Positions 47,829 to 57,452 are shown, counted from the stretch's first letter. The stretch is 64,000 nt of DNA from Nostoc piscinale CENA21 (GCF_001298445.1 NZ_CP012036.1:4390158-4454157); one strand, 5' to 3'. Translations and numbers: made by a program. The notes: generated by a model from the letters alone, not told the origin.

Positions 47829-48020
47829 CAGCGTGTCAAAGTACGTAACGCTGAAACGGAGGAACCACACTTGGGGCGTATCTTAGTAGAAGTAAAAAGT
47901 AAAAAGTAAAAAGTTAGTGATAATCTAACTCAGCACTCATTACTCAGCACTCTAAAAAGAGGGGCATCTCTCAGCCCTAGCCCGTCAGCTAACTTCGTAG
48001 GCATTGAGAGGAGACTGAAG
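47829..48020 (+). ncRNA. ydaO-type (c-di-AMP) riboswitch 1
   Basis: Family landmarks appear in order: CGCTGAAACGGAGGAACCAC at 47849-47868, TTGGGGCGTATC just after it, and AGCCCTAGCC then CGTCAGCTAACTTCGTAGG at 47983-48001, closing with a CTCTCA/TGAGAG stem. Between the halves an AT-rich insert of about 75 bases contains AAGTAAA repeats. ydaO RNAs bind two c-di-AMP molecules and usually turn genes off when ligand is high, controlling ion, osmolyte and wall genes. The next gene, an ABC permease, starts about 95 bases downstream. I cannot make out the expression platform. The rest of 47483-47828 shows nothing certain. Confidence 0.85.
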
Positions 48021-48114
48021 AGATAGCATTTTTATGATGTTTTGATCTCATCAGTGTCCAAGGCTGGTACTGCTCAGATTTTTGTACCTGTACTTAAACC
48101 TGCTGAGGTTAAAG

Positions 48115-48966
48115 ATGATATTGCAATTAAATTTAGCAGCGATCGCAGCGATCGCTGGTCAAGCTGCGTGGCAGAAAACCAAGCCCATCATTACTAAAGA
48201 TGTCGTCTTTTTACCTATCTTGGGTTTTTTAGGCATTATTTTGCTGTGGTGGGTGGTTGCTTTAACCAACCATGAATTAATGCCCACACCACCAGAGGCA
48301 TTAATTGCCAATTTAGACTACATATTAAATCCTTTTTATCAACGAGGGCCGGGTAACTTGGGCATTGGTTGGTTGTTACTAGCCAGTCTACGCCGTGTGT
48401 TGATTGGTTTTTTGTTAGGTGCAGTCGTCGCCATTCCTTTGGGATTTCTCATTGGGATGTCTAAGCCAGCAATGTTAGCCCTCAACCCCATCATTCAGAT
48501 ATTTAAACCTGTATCACCCTTGGCTTGGTTGCCCATTGCTTTAGCTATCTTTAACTTGGCAGATCCCTCAGCAATTTTTGTGATTTTTATCACCTCCTTA
48601 TGGCCGACCATTATTAACACAGCCCTAGGAGTTGCCAGCGTTCCCAAAGATTATATAGATGTGGCACAGGTGTTAGAAATGCCACGCTGGCGCAGAATCA
48701 CTAAAATCATTTGGCCTGCCAGTTTACCTTATATCTTTACAGGCTTACGAATTAGTTTAGGCATTGCTTGGTTAGTTATCGTCGCCGTCGAAATGCTGAC
48801 AGGCGGTATTGGTATCGGCTTCTTTGTTTGGGATGAATGGAGTCGGTTAAATCTCAGTTCTGTGTTTCTTGCAGTATTTGTCATTGGTTTAACCGGACTA
48901 ATTCTCGATTTCGCCGTCGGTAAACTTCAAGAACTTGTGACTCATCGCCCGACAACGGTGAAATAA
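48115..48966 (+). CDS. ABC permease, nitrate/cyanate/bicarbonate type (NrtB-like)
   Basis: The 283-residue permease from ATG 48115 has about six transmembrane helices and the binding-protein-dependent motif VLEMPRWRRITKIIWPASLP, the EAA loop that docks the ATPase. The family includes NrtB, CmpB and CynB. GAGG lies 6 bases before the ATG. It is the first gene after a c-di-AMP riboswitch, with binding protein and ATPase following. The gene order permease, binding protein, ATPase is unusual, since the classical operons start with the binding protein. Confidence 0.85.
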   Translation: MILQLNLAAIAAIAGQAAWQKTKPIITKDVVFLPILGFLGIILLWWVVALTNHELMPTPPEALIANLDYILNPFYQRGPGNLGIGWLLLASLRRVLIGFLLGAVVAIPLGFLIGMSKPAMLALNPIIQIFKPVSPLAWLPIALAIFNLADPSAIFVIFITSLWPTIINTALGVASVPKDYIDVAQVLEMPRWRRITKIIWPASLPYIFTGLRISLGIAWLVIVAVEMLTGGIGIGFFVWDEWSRLNLSSVFLAVFVIGLTGLILDFAVGKLQELVTHRPTTVK

Positions 48967-49084
48967 CAAAATTTACCAGCCATTCGCATTCCTCACAGGT
49001 GGTCAGATCCCCGACTTTTGAGAGAAGTCGGGGATCTCACAACCCATCAAATAGAAGACTCTGCGCCAATATGGAGCTACAAAA

Positions 49085-50527
49085 ATGGGTGATAATAACT
49101 GGACTAGAAGAGATTTTCTCTTAGGACTGGGAACTACAACAGCCGGAATTGCTCTATCTTCCTGTGGAATTTCGGGAGATAAATCTGCGTCAGGATTGAC
49201 AAAAGAAGCCTTAGCGGTTCAACCTGTAGTTAGGTCTCAAGATTTAGAAAAACCGGATATTACCGTTGGTTACGTTCCTGTTAATGATTGTGCGCCATTT
49301 GCGATCGCCTGGAAAAAAGGTTTCTTTCGCAAGTATGGTTTAAATGTCAAACTCAACCGCGAAGCCAGTTGGGCAACTTCTCGTGACGGTTTAATTTTTG
49401 GTCGTTTAGATGCTTCCCCTGTTGTATCGGGGGCTGTCACCAATGCCAGAATTGGGGCAGAAGGCGCACGTCACGCCCCTTTGTGTGCCGCCATGACCAT
49501 TCATCGCCACGGTAACGCCATGACCATGAACAAAGCTATGTGGGATTTTGGCTTGCGTCCGTGGTACGAATATCAACAACAATATGGCGACGGCGCATTA
49601 GCAGCCTTTGGCAAAGATTTCCGCGCCTACTTTGATAAGCAGTCACCAGAAAATAAAGTTTGGGCTGTGGTCTTGAGTTCCGCGATTTACGAATATTTCG
49701 TGCGTTACATATCTGCGGCGGCTGGTGTCGATCCTCTCAAAGAGTTTCGCGTTATCATCGTCCCCCCTCCCCAAATGGTGACAAACGTGCGAATTGGGGC
49801 AATGCAAGCTTATATGGTAGCCGAACCTTGGAACACCAGAGCCATTACAGGTAACGAAAACATTGGTTTTACCTTCGCCCAAGGTAAGGAAGTCTGGCTA
49901 GGACATCCCGATAGATTATTGGGTGTGATGGAGTCATTTATCGAAAAATATCCCAAAACCTATCGTTCTCTAGTAAAGGCGATGATTGAAGCTTGCCAAT
50001 ATTGCAGCAAACCTGAAAATCGCCAAGAAGTCGCCGAACTACTTACAGACCGTTCCTTTACTGGTGCGAGACCAAAAAACAAGAATGCCCCAATTACCAA
50101 ATTTACAGCCCCAGGAATTTTGGGAAGTTACAACTATGGCGGGTTTGACGGCAAAGACCGTACCATCCAAGCTGCTGATACTACCATCTTTTACGATATT
50201 CCCGACAACTTGCCCAAACAGCCAGGCGAACACGCAACATTTATGTGGCGGTCGAGAAGTATTTGGTTAATGACCCAAGCCGCCAGGTGGGGACAAATTC
50301 AGGAATTTCCTAAAAATGCCGAAGAATTAGCCGAAAAAGGTTGGAGAACAGATTTATATCGAGAAATAGCCTCAGAAATGGGTATCGAATGCCCGAAAGA
50401 CGATTACAAAGTTGAAGCAGCAGAAGTATTTATTGACAAAAAACCCTTCGACCCTAGTGACCCGGTAGGCTATCTCAACAGTTTTGAAATTCGGGCGAAA
50501 TCTCCGGTGCGTTTCTTTATGTCTTAG
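49085..50527 (+). CDS. NrtA-like substrate-binding lipoprotein
   Basis: The amino end NWTRRDFLLGLGTTTAG carries a Tat twin-arginine motif and a lipobox LSSC, so it is probably folded in the cytoplasm, exported and lipid-anchored. The 480 residues are longer than a simple SsuA-type protein and share the NrtA/CmpA layout: DITVGYVPVNDCAPFAIAWK, YMVAEPWNTRAI, VWLGHPDRLLGVMESF and a late WMTQ-like region (FMWRSRSIWLMTQAARWGQI). Nitrate, bicarbonate and cyanate relatives cannot be separated by eye. Regulation by c-di-AMP rather than by an evident NtcA site suggests something else may be transported. Confidence 0.82.
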   Translation: MGDNNWTRRDFLLGLGTTTAGIALSSCGISGDKSASGLTKEALAVQPVVRSQDLEKPDITVGYVPVNDCAPFAIAWKKGFFRKYGLNVKLNREASWATSRDGLIFGRLDASPVVSGAVTNARIGAEGARHAPLCAAMTIHRHGNAMTMNKAMWDFGLRPWYEYQQQYGDGALAAFGKDFRAYFDKQSPENKVWAVVLSSAIYEYFVRYISAAAGVDPLKEFRVIIVPPPQMVTNVRIGAMQAYMVAEPWNTRAITGNENIGFTFAQGKEVWLGHPDRLLGVMESFIEKYPKTYRSLVKAMIEACQYCSKPENRQEVAELLTDRSFTGARPKNKNAPITKFTAPGILGSYNYGGFDGKDRTIQAADTTIFYDIPDNLPKQPGEHATFMWRSRSIWLMTQAARWGQIQEFPKNAEELAEKGWRTDLYREIASEMGIECPKDDYKVEAAEVFIDKKPFDPSDPVGYLNSFEIRAKSPVRFFMS

Positions 50528-50581
50528 GTATTAATTCTCAACATTGACTAACAAATAGTTCAAATTTTAGCGGAGCCTTTG

Positions 50582-51421
50582 ATGATGAAATATACACCCA
50601 CTTCAATCGATACTGAACAGCAAGTCATGTCTCGTAATAACTTTTTAGAAATTGAAAATTTAGTCAAGTCATATCCGACACCAGATAAAGGTAATTTTGT
50701 GGTTTTGGATGGTGTCAATCTCAGCATTAGTGAAGATGAATTTATTTCAGTAATTGGTCATTCTGGTTGTGGTAAATCAACTTTGTTAAAAATTGTTGCT
50801 GGGTTAGAAACAGCAACTTCTGGTTCAGTACGACTAGATGGCAAAGAAATCCGCAAGCCAGGCGCAGAAAGGATGATGGTCTTTCAAAACTACTCTTTAT
50901 TACCTTGGTTAACTGTTAGAGAAAACATCCGTTTAGCCGTAGATGAAGTGTTAAAAAATGCAACTCGTGCTGAAAAAATTAGCATTGTTAACGAACACTT
51001 GGCAATGGTAAACTTAACCCCGGCAGCAGATAAGTATCCTGATGAAATCTCTGGAGGTATGAAACAACGGGTAGGTATTGCCAGGGCTTTAGCAATTCGT
51101 CCCAAAATGTTGCTGATGGATGAACCTTTTGGGGCATTAGACGCATTAACTAGAGGAAAATTACAACGGCAAGTATTAGATATTTGGGAAAATAATCGCC
51201 AAGCCGTGATGATGATTACTCACGATGTTGATGAGGCTATTTATATGAGCGATCGCATCGTATTAATGACTAATGGCCCAGCCGCTAATATTGGGGAAAT
51301 CTTAGAAGTACCTTTCGATCATCCACGCGATCGCTCTGCGATGCGGAATTCCAAAGAATATTTTGAATTGCGTAATTATGCCTTGAATTTTCTTGATAAA
51401 TATTTCACCCAAAATGAGTAA
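50582..51421 (+). CDS. ABC ATPase, nitrate/cyanate type (NrtD/CynD-like)
   Basis: The 279-residue ATPase has Walker A GHSGCGKSTLLKIVAG, signature EISGGMKQRVGIARAL, Walker B MLLMDEPFGALDAL and switch ITHDVDEAIYMSDRI, typical of this import subfamily. GGAG six bases upstream supports ATG 50582 over the TTG before it. There is no second, fused ATPase of NrtC type, so the transporter needs only this subunit, like cyanate systems. It ends the transporter operon. A second riboswitch starts within 30 bases of its stop. Confidence 0.9.
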   Translation: MMKYTPTSIDTEQQVMSRNNFLEIENLVKSYPTPDKGNFVVLDGVNLSISEDEFISVIGHSGCGKSTLLKIVAGLETATSGSVRLDGKEIRKPGAERMMVFQNYSLLPWLTVRENIRLAVDEVLKNATRAEKISIVNEHLAMVNLTPAADKYPDEISGGMKQRVGIARALAIRPKMLLMDEPFGALDALTRGKLQRQVLDIWENNRQAVMMITHDVDEAIYMSDRIVLMTNGPAANIGEILEVPFDHPRDRSAMRNSKEYFELRNYALNFLDKYFTQNE

Positions 51422-51443
51422 ATTAGACTATCATTTCTTTTAG

Positions 51444-51580
51444 CGGGTCGCCTAATTCAAATTCATCACATCATGATTTGAAACGGAGGAACCAAATATA
51501 TGGGGCTAATCTTCAAGAGAGACACCTTCCAGTCTTAGCCCGTCAGCTAACTCCGTCGGCAATGGAAGGAACTCCCAAAA
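51444..51580 (+). ncRNA. ydaO-type (c-di-AMP) riboswitch 2
   Basis: The same landmarks recur in a more compact form: GATTTGAAACGGAGGAACCA at 51475-51494, TGGGGCTAATC at 51501-51511, CTTAGCC and CGTCAGCTAACTCCGTCGG at 51541-51559, with CCTTCCA/TGGAAGG closing the stem. It lies between the transporter ATPase and a USP gene that starts about 155 bases further on. The intervening stretch contains GAACGAATAAAAGATGAAGC and other AT-rich repeats, and I cannot make out a clear terminator. Confidence 0.83.
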
Positions 51581-51735
51581 ATTTGGCTGTAATAACAGTT
51601 GTGATTGGGGTTTCTTTAAGGAACGAATAAAAGATGAAGCCTAAAGGATGAGATTCATACTTTGCACTTTAAACTTCATACTTTATTCACCCTGCTTCTC
51701 ATTCCTCATTTATTCCCTTTAGGAGAAGTTAAACT

Positions 51736-52395
51736 GTGAACATTAAGCCAATGTTAGTGCGCCTGCAAAGCGCCATAGGTAGAGATGATTTAGTTGAGCA
51801 AATGGTATTAATACCAGAGCCAAAAAGAAGTTCTTTGACAAATTCTCAAACATCAAACGCCATCAACTTAATCGTTGGTTACAACGCTTCACCTAATAGT
51901 CATACAGCACTAGACATTGCTTTTTGGATTGCTCATCAAACACGTTTAGCAACAAATCAGCAAGTTGTAGTCCAAGCTGTTTATGTAGTAGAACAAAATC
52001 AAAGTGAAAAGTCTTTAGATAAAGTTAATTGGGCAGATTATTTAACTTCCTGCGAATGTGGAGTCAGTAATATGTACCAATCTGCAACATCTGTATTAAC
52101 TCAACCAAAAATTAAGGGCATCAGCCAGTCTTTACAAGCACAAACTGTTACTCATCTAGAACAGGCTGATAAAATTCTTTGGCAAGCACGTAGTTTAGCT
52201 GAAGAATGGCAGGGTTCTTTTAAATCGCATTTACGCTTCGGTAACGTTGCTACAGAATTGGCAAAAGTTGTGAAATTAGAAGCGGCTGATGTTTTATTGC
52301 TGGGGTGTAAATCTATTAATCATAAGATGATTCAGGCGCTAGGTTTTAACTTTCCTTGTGCGATTTTAGGCATACCCAATGGCATTGATGAATAA
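51736..52395 (+). CDS. Universal stress protein-like protein
   Basis: The 219-residue product resembles a UspA domain: NLIVGYNASPNSHTALDIAF at the start of the fold, a helix SLQAQTVTHLEQADKILWQA, and LAKVVKLEAADVLLLGCKSI. The ATP-binding glycine pattern is only partly present. I take the GTG at 51736 as start because AGGAGAAG (51721-51728) lies 7 bases upstream. The first ATG in frame (51751) would leave the ribosome site too far away. With the anion permease it forms a riboswitch-controlled pair. USP-like domains on ion transporters often sense nucleotides. Confidence 0.75.
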   Translation: MNIKPMLVRLQSAIGRDDLVEQMVLIPEPKRSSLTNSQTSNAINLIVGYNASPNSHTALDIAFWIAHQTRLATNQQVVVQAVYVVEQNQSEKSLDKVNWADYLTSCECGVSNMYQSATSVLTQPKIKGISQSLQAQTVTHLEQADKILWQARSLAEEWQGSFKSHLRFGNVATELAKVVKLEAADVLLLGCKSINHKMIQALGFNFPCAILGIPNGIDE

Positions 52396-52513
52396 CTACT
52401 GTATGAAATAACAGTAATTCTTGAGCTAAATCAGATTTATGGCAAGTCACCTATACTTTAGGTGGCTTTTTCAGTAATATGCAACTAACTAGCTAGACAT
52501 CAAGAGGCAGAAA

Positions 52514-53851
52514 GTGGAACACTGGCAAGCTATCCTGAGCGTTATCACCTTTTTGGGTGTAATTCTCCTAATTATGACGGAATGGGTGCATCTGACTATC
52601 GCTGCTTTATTGGGAGCATTGCTATTAGTTTTCACCAACGTTATGACATTAAAAGAAGCCGTGGGTTATATCGGTAATAGTCATGGAACATTAGGTTTAT
52701 TTTTTGGTGTGATGGTGCTTGTCAGAGCATTTGAACCAACTAAAATATTTGATTATTTAGCCACTCAAATTGTCATTCTAGCCAAAGGTGATGGCAAACG
52801 TTTGTTATTAAGTATTGTCGGGATTGTTACGCCGATTTGTGCCGTCTTACCCAATGCCACAACTGTGATGTTGTTAGCGCCATTAATTCCACCAATGGCA
52901 GAAGAAATAGGTATAAATTTTGTACCATTGTTGATATTAATGGTGTTTATAGCTAATAGTGCTGGTTTATTAACTTTAGTTGGTGATCCGGCAACATTTA
53001 TTGTGGGAGATGCGATTAATATTAGTTTTATTGATTATCTCTGGCACTTAAGTTTAGGTGGAGTAATTGCTGTTGTTACAGTCACAGCCACCCTACCATT
53101 TTTATTCCGGAAAATTTGGCATACCAAGCTTGATAATCTGGAAGAATTACCACATCCCCAAATTAATCATCCACGAGTATTAACTGTGGGGGCGGTGATT
53201 ATAGCGTTTGTATTAATATTTTTTGTGATTGGCGAATCGTTACCAGTGCCACTTTCACCTGCTGCTGTGGCTTTATTAGGTGCAGCTTTGGCGTTGCTAC
53301 TATCTCATCAAAGCCGTATTGATACTGTTAACAATATTTTACGTGATGTTGATTGGAGTACATTAATATTTTTTATGAGTATTTTTGTATTAATTGGTGG
53401 ATTAGAAAAAACAGGCGTAATTAATGGTTTATCAGGGTTTTTGGCACTTATTTTAGGAAAAAATATTATTCTCGGTTCTTTAGTTTTGTTATTTTTTGTC
53501 GGCATATTATCTAGTGTTGTGCCGAATATTCCTTTAGTAGTAGCAATGGTACCCTTACTCAAACAATATCTTGTGAGTGTAGGGTTAGCACCGACAGAAG
53601 TGTTAGCACAAGACTTTCAAGGGCAGTTTCCGGCTGAGGTTTTACCATTGTTTTACGCCATGATGTTTGGTGCAACTTTGGGAGGTAACGGTACACTTGT
53701 AGGGGCATCTTCTAACATAGTTGCAGCCGGAATTTCTGAACAACATGGTCGGCGTATATCATTTAAAACTTTTCTGCACTACGGTATTCCCGTGATGTTT
53801 TTGCAACTAGCCACTTCGGGATTATATGTGTTAGTGCGATTTCTGATCTAG
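52514..53851 (+). CDS. ArsB/NhaD-type (SLC13-like) anion or sodium permease
   Basis: The 445-residue protein has about eleven transmembrane helices. Family motifs include GVILLIMTEWVHLTIAALLG, LPNATTVMLLAPLI and NSAGLLTLVGDPATF, the paired reentrant loops of the ion-transporter superfamily, and GGNGTLVGASSNIVAAG near the end. The start is GTG 52514 with AAGAGG 6 bases upstream. Members transport arsenite, sodium/protons or dicarboxylates. The c-di-AMP riboswitch upstream points to ion or osmotic homeostasis. Confidence 0.85.
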   Translation: MEHWQAILSVITFLGVILLIMTEWVHLTIAALLGALLLVFTNVMTLKEAVGYIGNSHGTLGLFFGVMVLVRAFEPTKIFDYLATQIVILAKGDGKRLLLSIVGIVTPICAVLPNATTVMLLAPLIPPMAEEIGINFVPLLILMVFIANSAGLLTLVGDPATFIVGDAINISFIDYLWHLSLGGVIAVVTVTATLPFLFRKIWHTKLDNLEELPHPQINHPRVLTVGAVIIAFVLIFFVIGESLPVPLSPAAVALLGAALALLLSHQSRIDTVNNILRDVDWSTLIFFMSIFVLIGGLEKTGVINGLSGFLALILGKNIILGSLVLLFFVGILSSVVPNIPLVVAMVPLLKQYLVSVGLAPTEVLAQDFQGQFPAEVLPLFYAMMFGATLGGNGTLVGASSNIVAAGISEQHGRRISFKTFLHYGIPVMFLQLATSGLYVLVRFLI

Positions 53852-54006
53852 GCATAATCACAACTAATTCAATTTCCTGCTTGAGAGGGGTGATTTTAAC
53901 AGCACGTATTTAAATATACCTAAGTGTATGGTTTTGTCGTGGCTGTAAATGTTGCATTATAGGTATAAGAGGAAAGTCAAAATCAGCTTCAAAAAGGATC
54001 AAACTT

Positions 54007-54615
54007 ATGAACCCGCCTGAAGAATATACCAACTACAATGCACTAGAACCAGGACAAGGGGGGTTAAATCAAGTCAATAACAAACTACAATTTACTACTA
54101 ATGGGATTGGTGAAACTAACAGCTTAGATAAAGTCCGAGATATTCTTTTTGGCAATCAGATACGTGATGTTGACAAAAAATTTACTCGCTTAGAAGAAAA
54201 CTTAATTTCAGAAATTGTGAGCTTGCGAGATGAAACCCGCAAACGTTTAGATGCTTTAGAAACTTATATCAGACAAGAGGTTGATTCGTTAACAGCACAA
54301 CTGAAGAAAGAGCAATTAGAGCGTGATGCCGGGATGCGATCGCTCTCGGAAGAGCAGAAAAATAGTAACTTATCTTTAGAAAATAAAATTTCTCAAGTTG
54401 ACGAACAAACTACCAACCGTCAACGAGAATTGCGTGAACATATCTTAAATCAATCAAAAAATTTACAGGATGATCTTCAGCAAAAGTATGAAGAAATTTT
54501 AGCGGTGCTGAAACGCGAGATGCAAGACATCCAAAGAGAGAAAACAGACCGTTCTAAGTTGGCTGCTTTGTTTACAGAATTAGCAGTGCGGCTGAATACA
54601 GATCAGAAATTCTGA
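54007..54615 (+). CDS. Coiled-coil protein at head of OmpA-GTPase operon
   Basis: The 202 residues begin with a disordered region (NYNALEPGQGGLNQVNNKL) and continue from about residue 45 as long heptad-rich helices (IRDVDKKFTRLEENLISEIV, LETYIRQEVDSLTAQLKKEQ), ending in KLAALFTELAVRLN. No enzymatic motif or membrane segment is seen. It is the first of five genes on one strand with gaps of 42, 2, 0 and about 70 bases. It probably acts as a scaffold with the OmpA protein and GTPase. Confidence 0.75.
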   Translation: MNPPEEYTNYNALEPGQGGLNQVNNKLQFTTNGIGETNSLDKVRDILFGNQIRDVDKKFTRLEENLISEIVSLRDETRKRLDALETYIRQEVDSLTAQLKKEQLERDAGMRSLSEEQKNSNLSLENKISQVDEQTTNRQRELREHILNQSKNLQDDLQQKYEEILAVLKREMQDIQREKTDRSKLAALFTELAVRLNTDQKF

Positions 54616-54657
54616 GATGAAATTTCAATTACTGATGTAGATTAAGGGATTTGGGTA

Positions 54658-56445
54658 ATGAATAGCTATCCCCCGAATCGAGTACCTCCAGAAGCTAAAA
54701 GCATGAATGGAGAATCTGCTAACTTAGATTCTCTCAATCAAGATGACCTCAATTTACTTCGCAGCTTACTCCTGGGGATTGAACCTGCTCAACTAGATAA
54801 ACTCTACGAAAGATTAAATAATCCGCAAATTCAACCAGAAGATATCAGTCGTTTGCTTCCCGAAGCTGTGGTTTTGCGTTCCAAGCAAGATCAACAATTG
54901 GTAGAAGCGATAGTTTCGACTGTGGAACAAGCAATTCAAGTCTCTGTCAGTCAAGATGAAAATGTGCTGTCTGAAGCATTTTTCCCCATTATTGGCCCAG
55001 CTGCTCGCAAAGCGATCGCTACAGCTTTAGATGAGATGATGCAATCGCTGAATCAGGCTTTAGAAAATAGCTTGTCACCACAAAGTTTTAAATGGAGGTT
55101 AGAAGCCAAAAGGACAGGAAAATCCTTTGCAGAAATTGTCTTTTTGCGGACTTTAATTTACCGCGTTGAGCAAATATTTCTGATTCACAGACAAACTGGT
55201 TTATTACTGCATCATGTCAGGTTACAACAAGTAGCTGTTCAAGATCCCGATTTAGTCGCGGCGATGTTGACAGCGATTCAAGATTTTGTCAAAGATTCTT
55301 TCAGTGTGCTGCAAGAAGATACATTAAGAAGTTTGCGCTTTGGCGAACTCACAATTTGGGTAGAAGCAGGGCCACAAGCAATTATCGCTGGGATAATTCG
55401 CGGTAAACCGCCACAAGAATTACGCGCAGTTTTTCAAGCAGCAATTGAAAAACTGCATCTCAAACTTGGAATAGAACTGCATAGCTTTACAGGCGAAACC
55501 GAACCATTTCAAGCTAGTGAACCTTATTTAGAAAGCTGTTTAGCAGTACAGTATAAAACTCCGGCTCGGCAAAATTATACCTATGCTTGGACTTTCTTAG
55601 GTTTAATGGCGATCGCAGCTGGAATTTGGAGCTTTTTTACGGTAAGAGACAATATTCGTTGGCAAACTTATCTCCATAAATTGAACTCCCAGCCGGGAAT
55701 TGTAGTGCTGAACACTCGATATTACAACGGGAAACACTTTATTTCAGGAATGCGTGATCCTGTGGCTGTAGATCCCAACACCTTCATCTCATCAACAAAT
55801 TTGCACCCAGATAAAGTTATTGCTAAATGGCAATCTTACTTATCATTAGAACCACAAATCACCACTAAAAGAGCCACAGAATTACTGAAACCACCACCCA
55901 CCACAAAACTACAAGTAGATGATTCTGGCATTCTTGTGGCTAGTGGCTACGCACCGCAAAAATGGATTTTAGAAGCTCAGAAGCTCTGGCGTTTTATTCC
56001 CGGAGTCACACAATTTCAAGCTAAAAATCTGTTCGCCAATGAACTCAAAGAATTAGAATTAGCTAAAAATAACATTGAAGCTACGACATTTTTATTTATC
56101 GAAGGTAAAGATGAGTTAACTCCTGGAGAAAGTCAAAAACTGCCCAAGTTACGGACAAATTTTTCCACCCTTTTCAACCTAGCTCAATCCTTAAATAAGG
56201 ATGTACAAGTTCAAATTCGCGGTCACACTGATACTACTGGAACAGAAGGTCAAAACTTTATCCTGAGTCAAGTACGCGCGAATAAAATCTTTGTAGCTTT
56301 AAATGTGCCGCCAATTAATGCCAATAAATTTAAACTGGTTGCTTTAGGTTCTAAACTACCTTATCAACCAGAATCAAATTTAGATGCCAGAAAGCTCAAT
56401 CGCCGCGTGTCTTTTCAAGTATTCATCACTGACAAAAGTAAATAA
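54658..56445 (+). CDS. OmpA-domain membrane protein
   Basis: The 595 residues divide into a cytoplasmic helical half (about 20-300), one transmembrane helix at about 305-325 (YAWTFLGLMAIAAGIWSFFT), a periplasmic BON-like region (335-460) and an OmpA peptidoglycan-binding domain (475-590; QIRGHTDTTGTEGQNFILSQ, LDARKLNRRVSFQVF). It resembles OmpA-family proteins with a large cytoplasmic part that could signal inward. The GTPase gene starts 2 bases after its stop, so translation is probably coupled. Confidence 0.82.
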   Translation: MNSYPPNRVPPEAKSMNGESANLDSLNQDDLNLLRSLLLGIEPAQLDKLYERLNNPQIQPEDISRLLPEAVVLRSKQDQQLVEAIVSTVEQAIQVSVSQDENVLSEAFFPIIGPAARKAIATALDEMMQSLNQALENSLSPQSFKWRLEAKRTGKSFAEIVFLRTLIYRVEQIFLIHRQTGLLLHHVRLQQVAVQDPDLVAAMLTAIQDFVKDSFSVLQEDTLRSLRFGELTIWVEAGPQAIIAGIIRGKPPQELRAVFQAAIEKLHLKLGIELHSFTGETEPFQASEPYLESCLAVQYKTPARQNYTYAWTFLGLMAIAAGIWSFFTVRDNIRWQTYLHKLNSQPGIVVLNTRYYNGKHFISGMRDPVAVDPNTFISSTNLHPDKVIAKWQSYLSLEPQITTKRATELLKPPPTTKLQVDDSGILVASGYAPQKWILEAQKLWRFIPGVTQFQAKNLFANELKELELAKNNIEATTFLFIEGKDELTPGESQKLPKLRTNFSTLFNLAQSLNKDVQVQIRGHTDTTGTEGQNFILSQVRANKIFVALNVPPINANKFKLVALGSKLPYQPESNLDARKLNRRVSFQVFITDKSK

Positions 56446-56447
56446 AT

Positions 56448-56945
56448 ATGCTGCAAAAGAAAATATGTATGGTGGGTGCATTTGCCACTGGCAAAACTAG
56501 TTTAGTATCAAGGTTTATCTATAGTATTTTTTCTGATAGATATTATACGACTGTTGGAGTCAAAATTGATAAAAAAACTCTCAATTTGCAAGGAAATCAG
56601 GTTAACTTAATTCTTTGGGATCTCTACGGTGAAGATGAGTTTCAAAAAGTCAGAATGTCTTATCTTAGAGGTTCATCCGGTTATATTTTAGTTGTAGATG
56701 GGACAAGGCGCAATACTCTAGATAAAGCTTTTGAGTTACAAACTAAAGTAGAAGAAACTATTGGTAAGGTACCTTTTATTTTAGTCTTTAACAAATGGGA
56801 TATGACAGAGGAGTGGGAATTTGAACCCCAGGAGTTAGATAGTATTCTCAGCAAAGGCTGGAATGTGATTAAAACGAGTGCTAAAACAGGACAGGGTGTG
56901 GAAGAAGTTTTTCAAACACTTGCTCATCAAATCATCAATCGATAA
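56448..56945 (+). CDS. Ras/Rab-like small GTPase
   Basis: The 165-residue protein carries all G motifs: G1 GAFATGKT (10-17), G2 threonines 34-35, G3 WDLYGEDEF (57-65), G4 NKWD (115-118) and G5 TSAK (143-146). G3 has Leu-Tyr instead of the common Thr-Ala, and the position of Ras Gln61 is Glu or Asp, which may alter hydrolysis. There is no C-terminal prenylation cysteine. It belongs to the bacterial Ras-like group (MglA/Rup type). Neighbours link it to an envelope protein and a histidine kinase. The next gene starts immediately after its stop codon. Confidence 0.85.
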   Translation: MLQKKICMVGAFATGKTSLVSRFIYSIFSDRYYTTVGVKIDKKTLNLQGNQVNLILWDLYGEDEFQKVRMSYLRGSSGYILVVDGTRRNTLDKAFELQTKVEETIGKVPFILVFNKWDMTEEWEFEPQELDSILSKGWNVIKTSAKTGQGVEEVFQTLAHQIINR

Positions 56946-57378
56946 ATGGCAGATATCCCCAACGCTGTGATTTTATATATTCTCAATTTTATTATCGAAG
57001 AGCGATCGCTTGCTTATCTCTTAGTCAACAAGGATGGTGGTCTGGAAGCCTGGGGTGGAAAACTCGCTGAGTATGGGATTACAAATCTCAGTCAAGGAAT
57101 ACAGGTATGTGAACAAATTTTTTTTTCTTGAAGGTTTACTACCTATAGATGACTCTCCGTTATTTCTACCCTTAATTAAAATCGCAGCGAGTATCTGTGC
57201 AGATGTCCATATTTTTCCCTCAGAGGAAGGTGATTGGGTATTACTATTAAATAGTATGTTAGATGAAAAGCATCTTTCAGCTATGCAGCAAGAAGCAAAT
57301 TACTCCAGCCTAGCACAAGAAAAATCTGATAGATTAATAAATAAGGATTTAGGAAGTAGCAGTCAAAATTTAGAATAA
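56946..57378 (+). CDS. Small protein of the GTPase operon, frameshifted
   Basis: The start ATG follows the GTPase stop with no gap. The frame breaks at a T9 run (57118-57126). With eight T it continues as CEQIFFLEGLLPIDDSPLFL to a stop at 57378, about 143 residues in all. The segment AYLLVNKDGGLEAWGGKLAE resembles a short PAS-like or ligand-binding fold, and IKIAASICADVHIFPSEEGD continues it. Polar residues dominate after position 105. I know no named family. It may be the sensor input for the kinase downstream. Confidence 0.65.
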
Positions 57379-57452
57379 TTAATCAATGCAAATTATTCTA
57401 AAGAGAGATTTTAATAGTCTAAAAATTAATAACTATATTATCTATAAGACTT

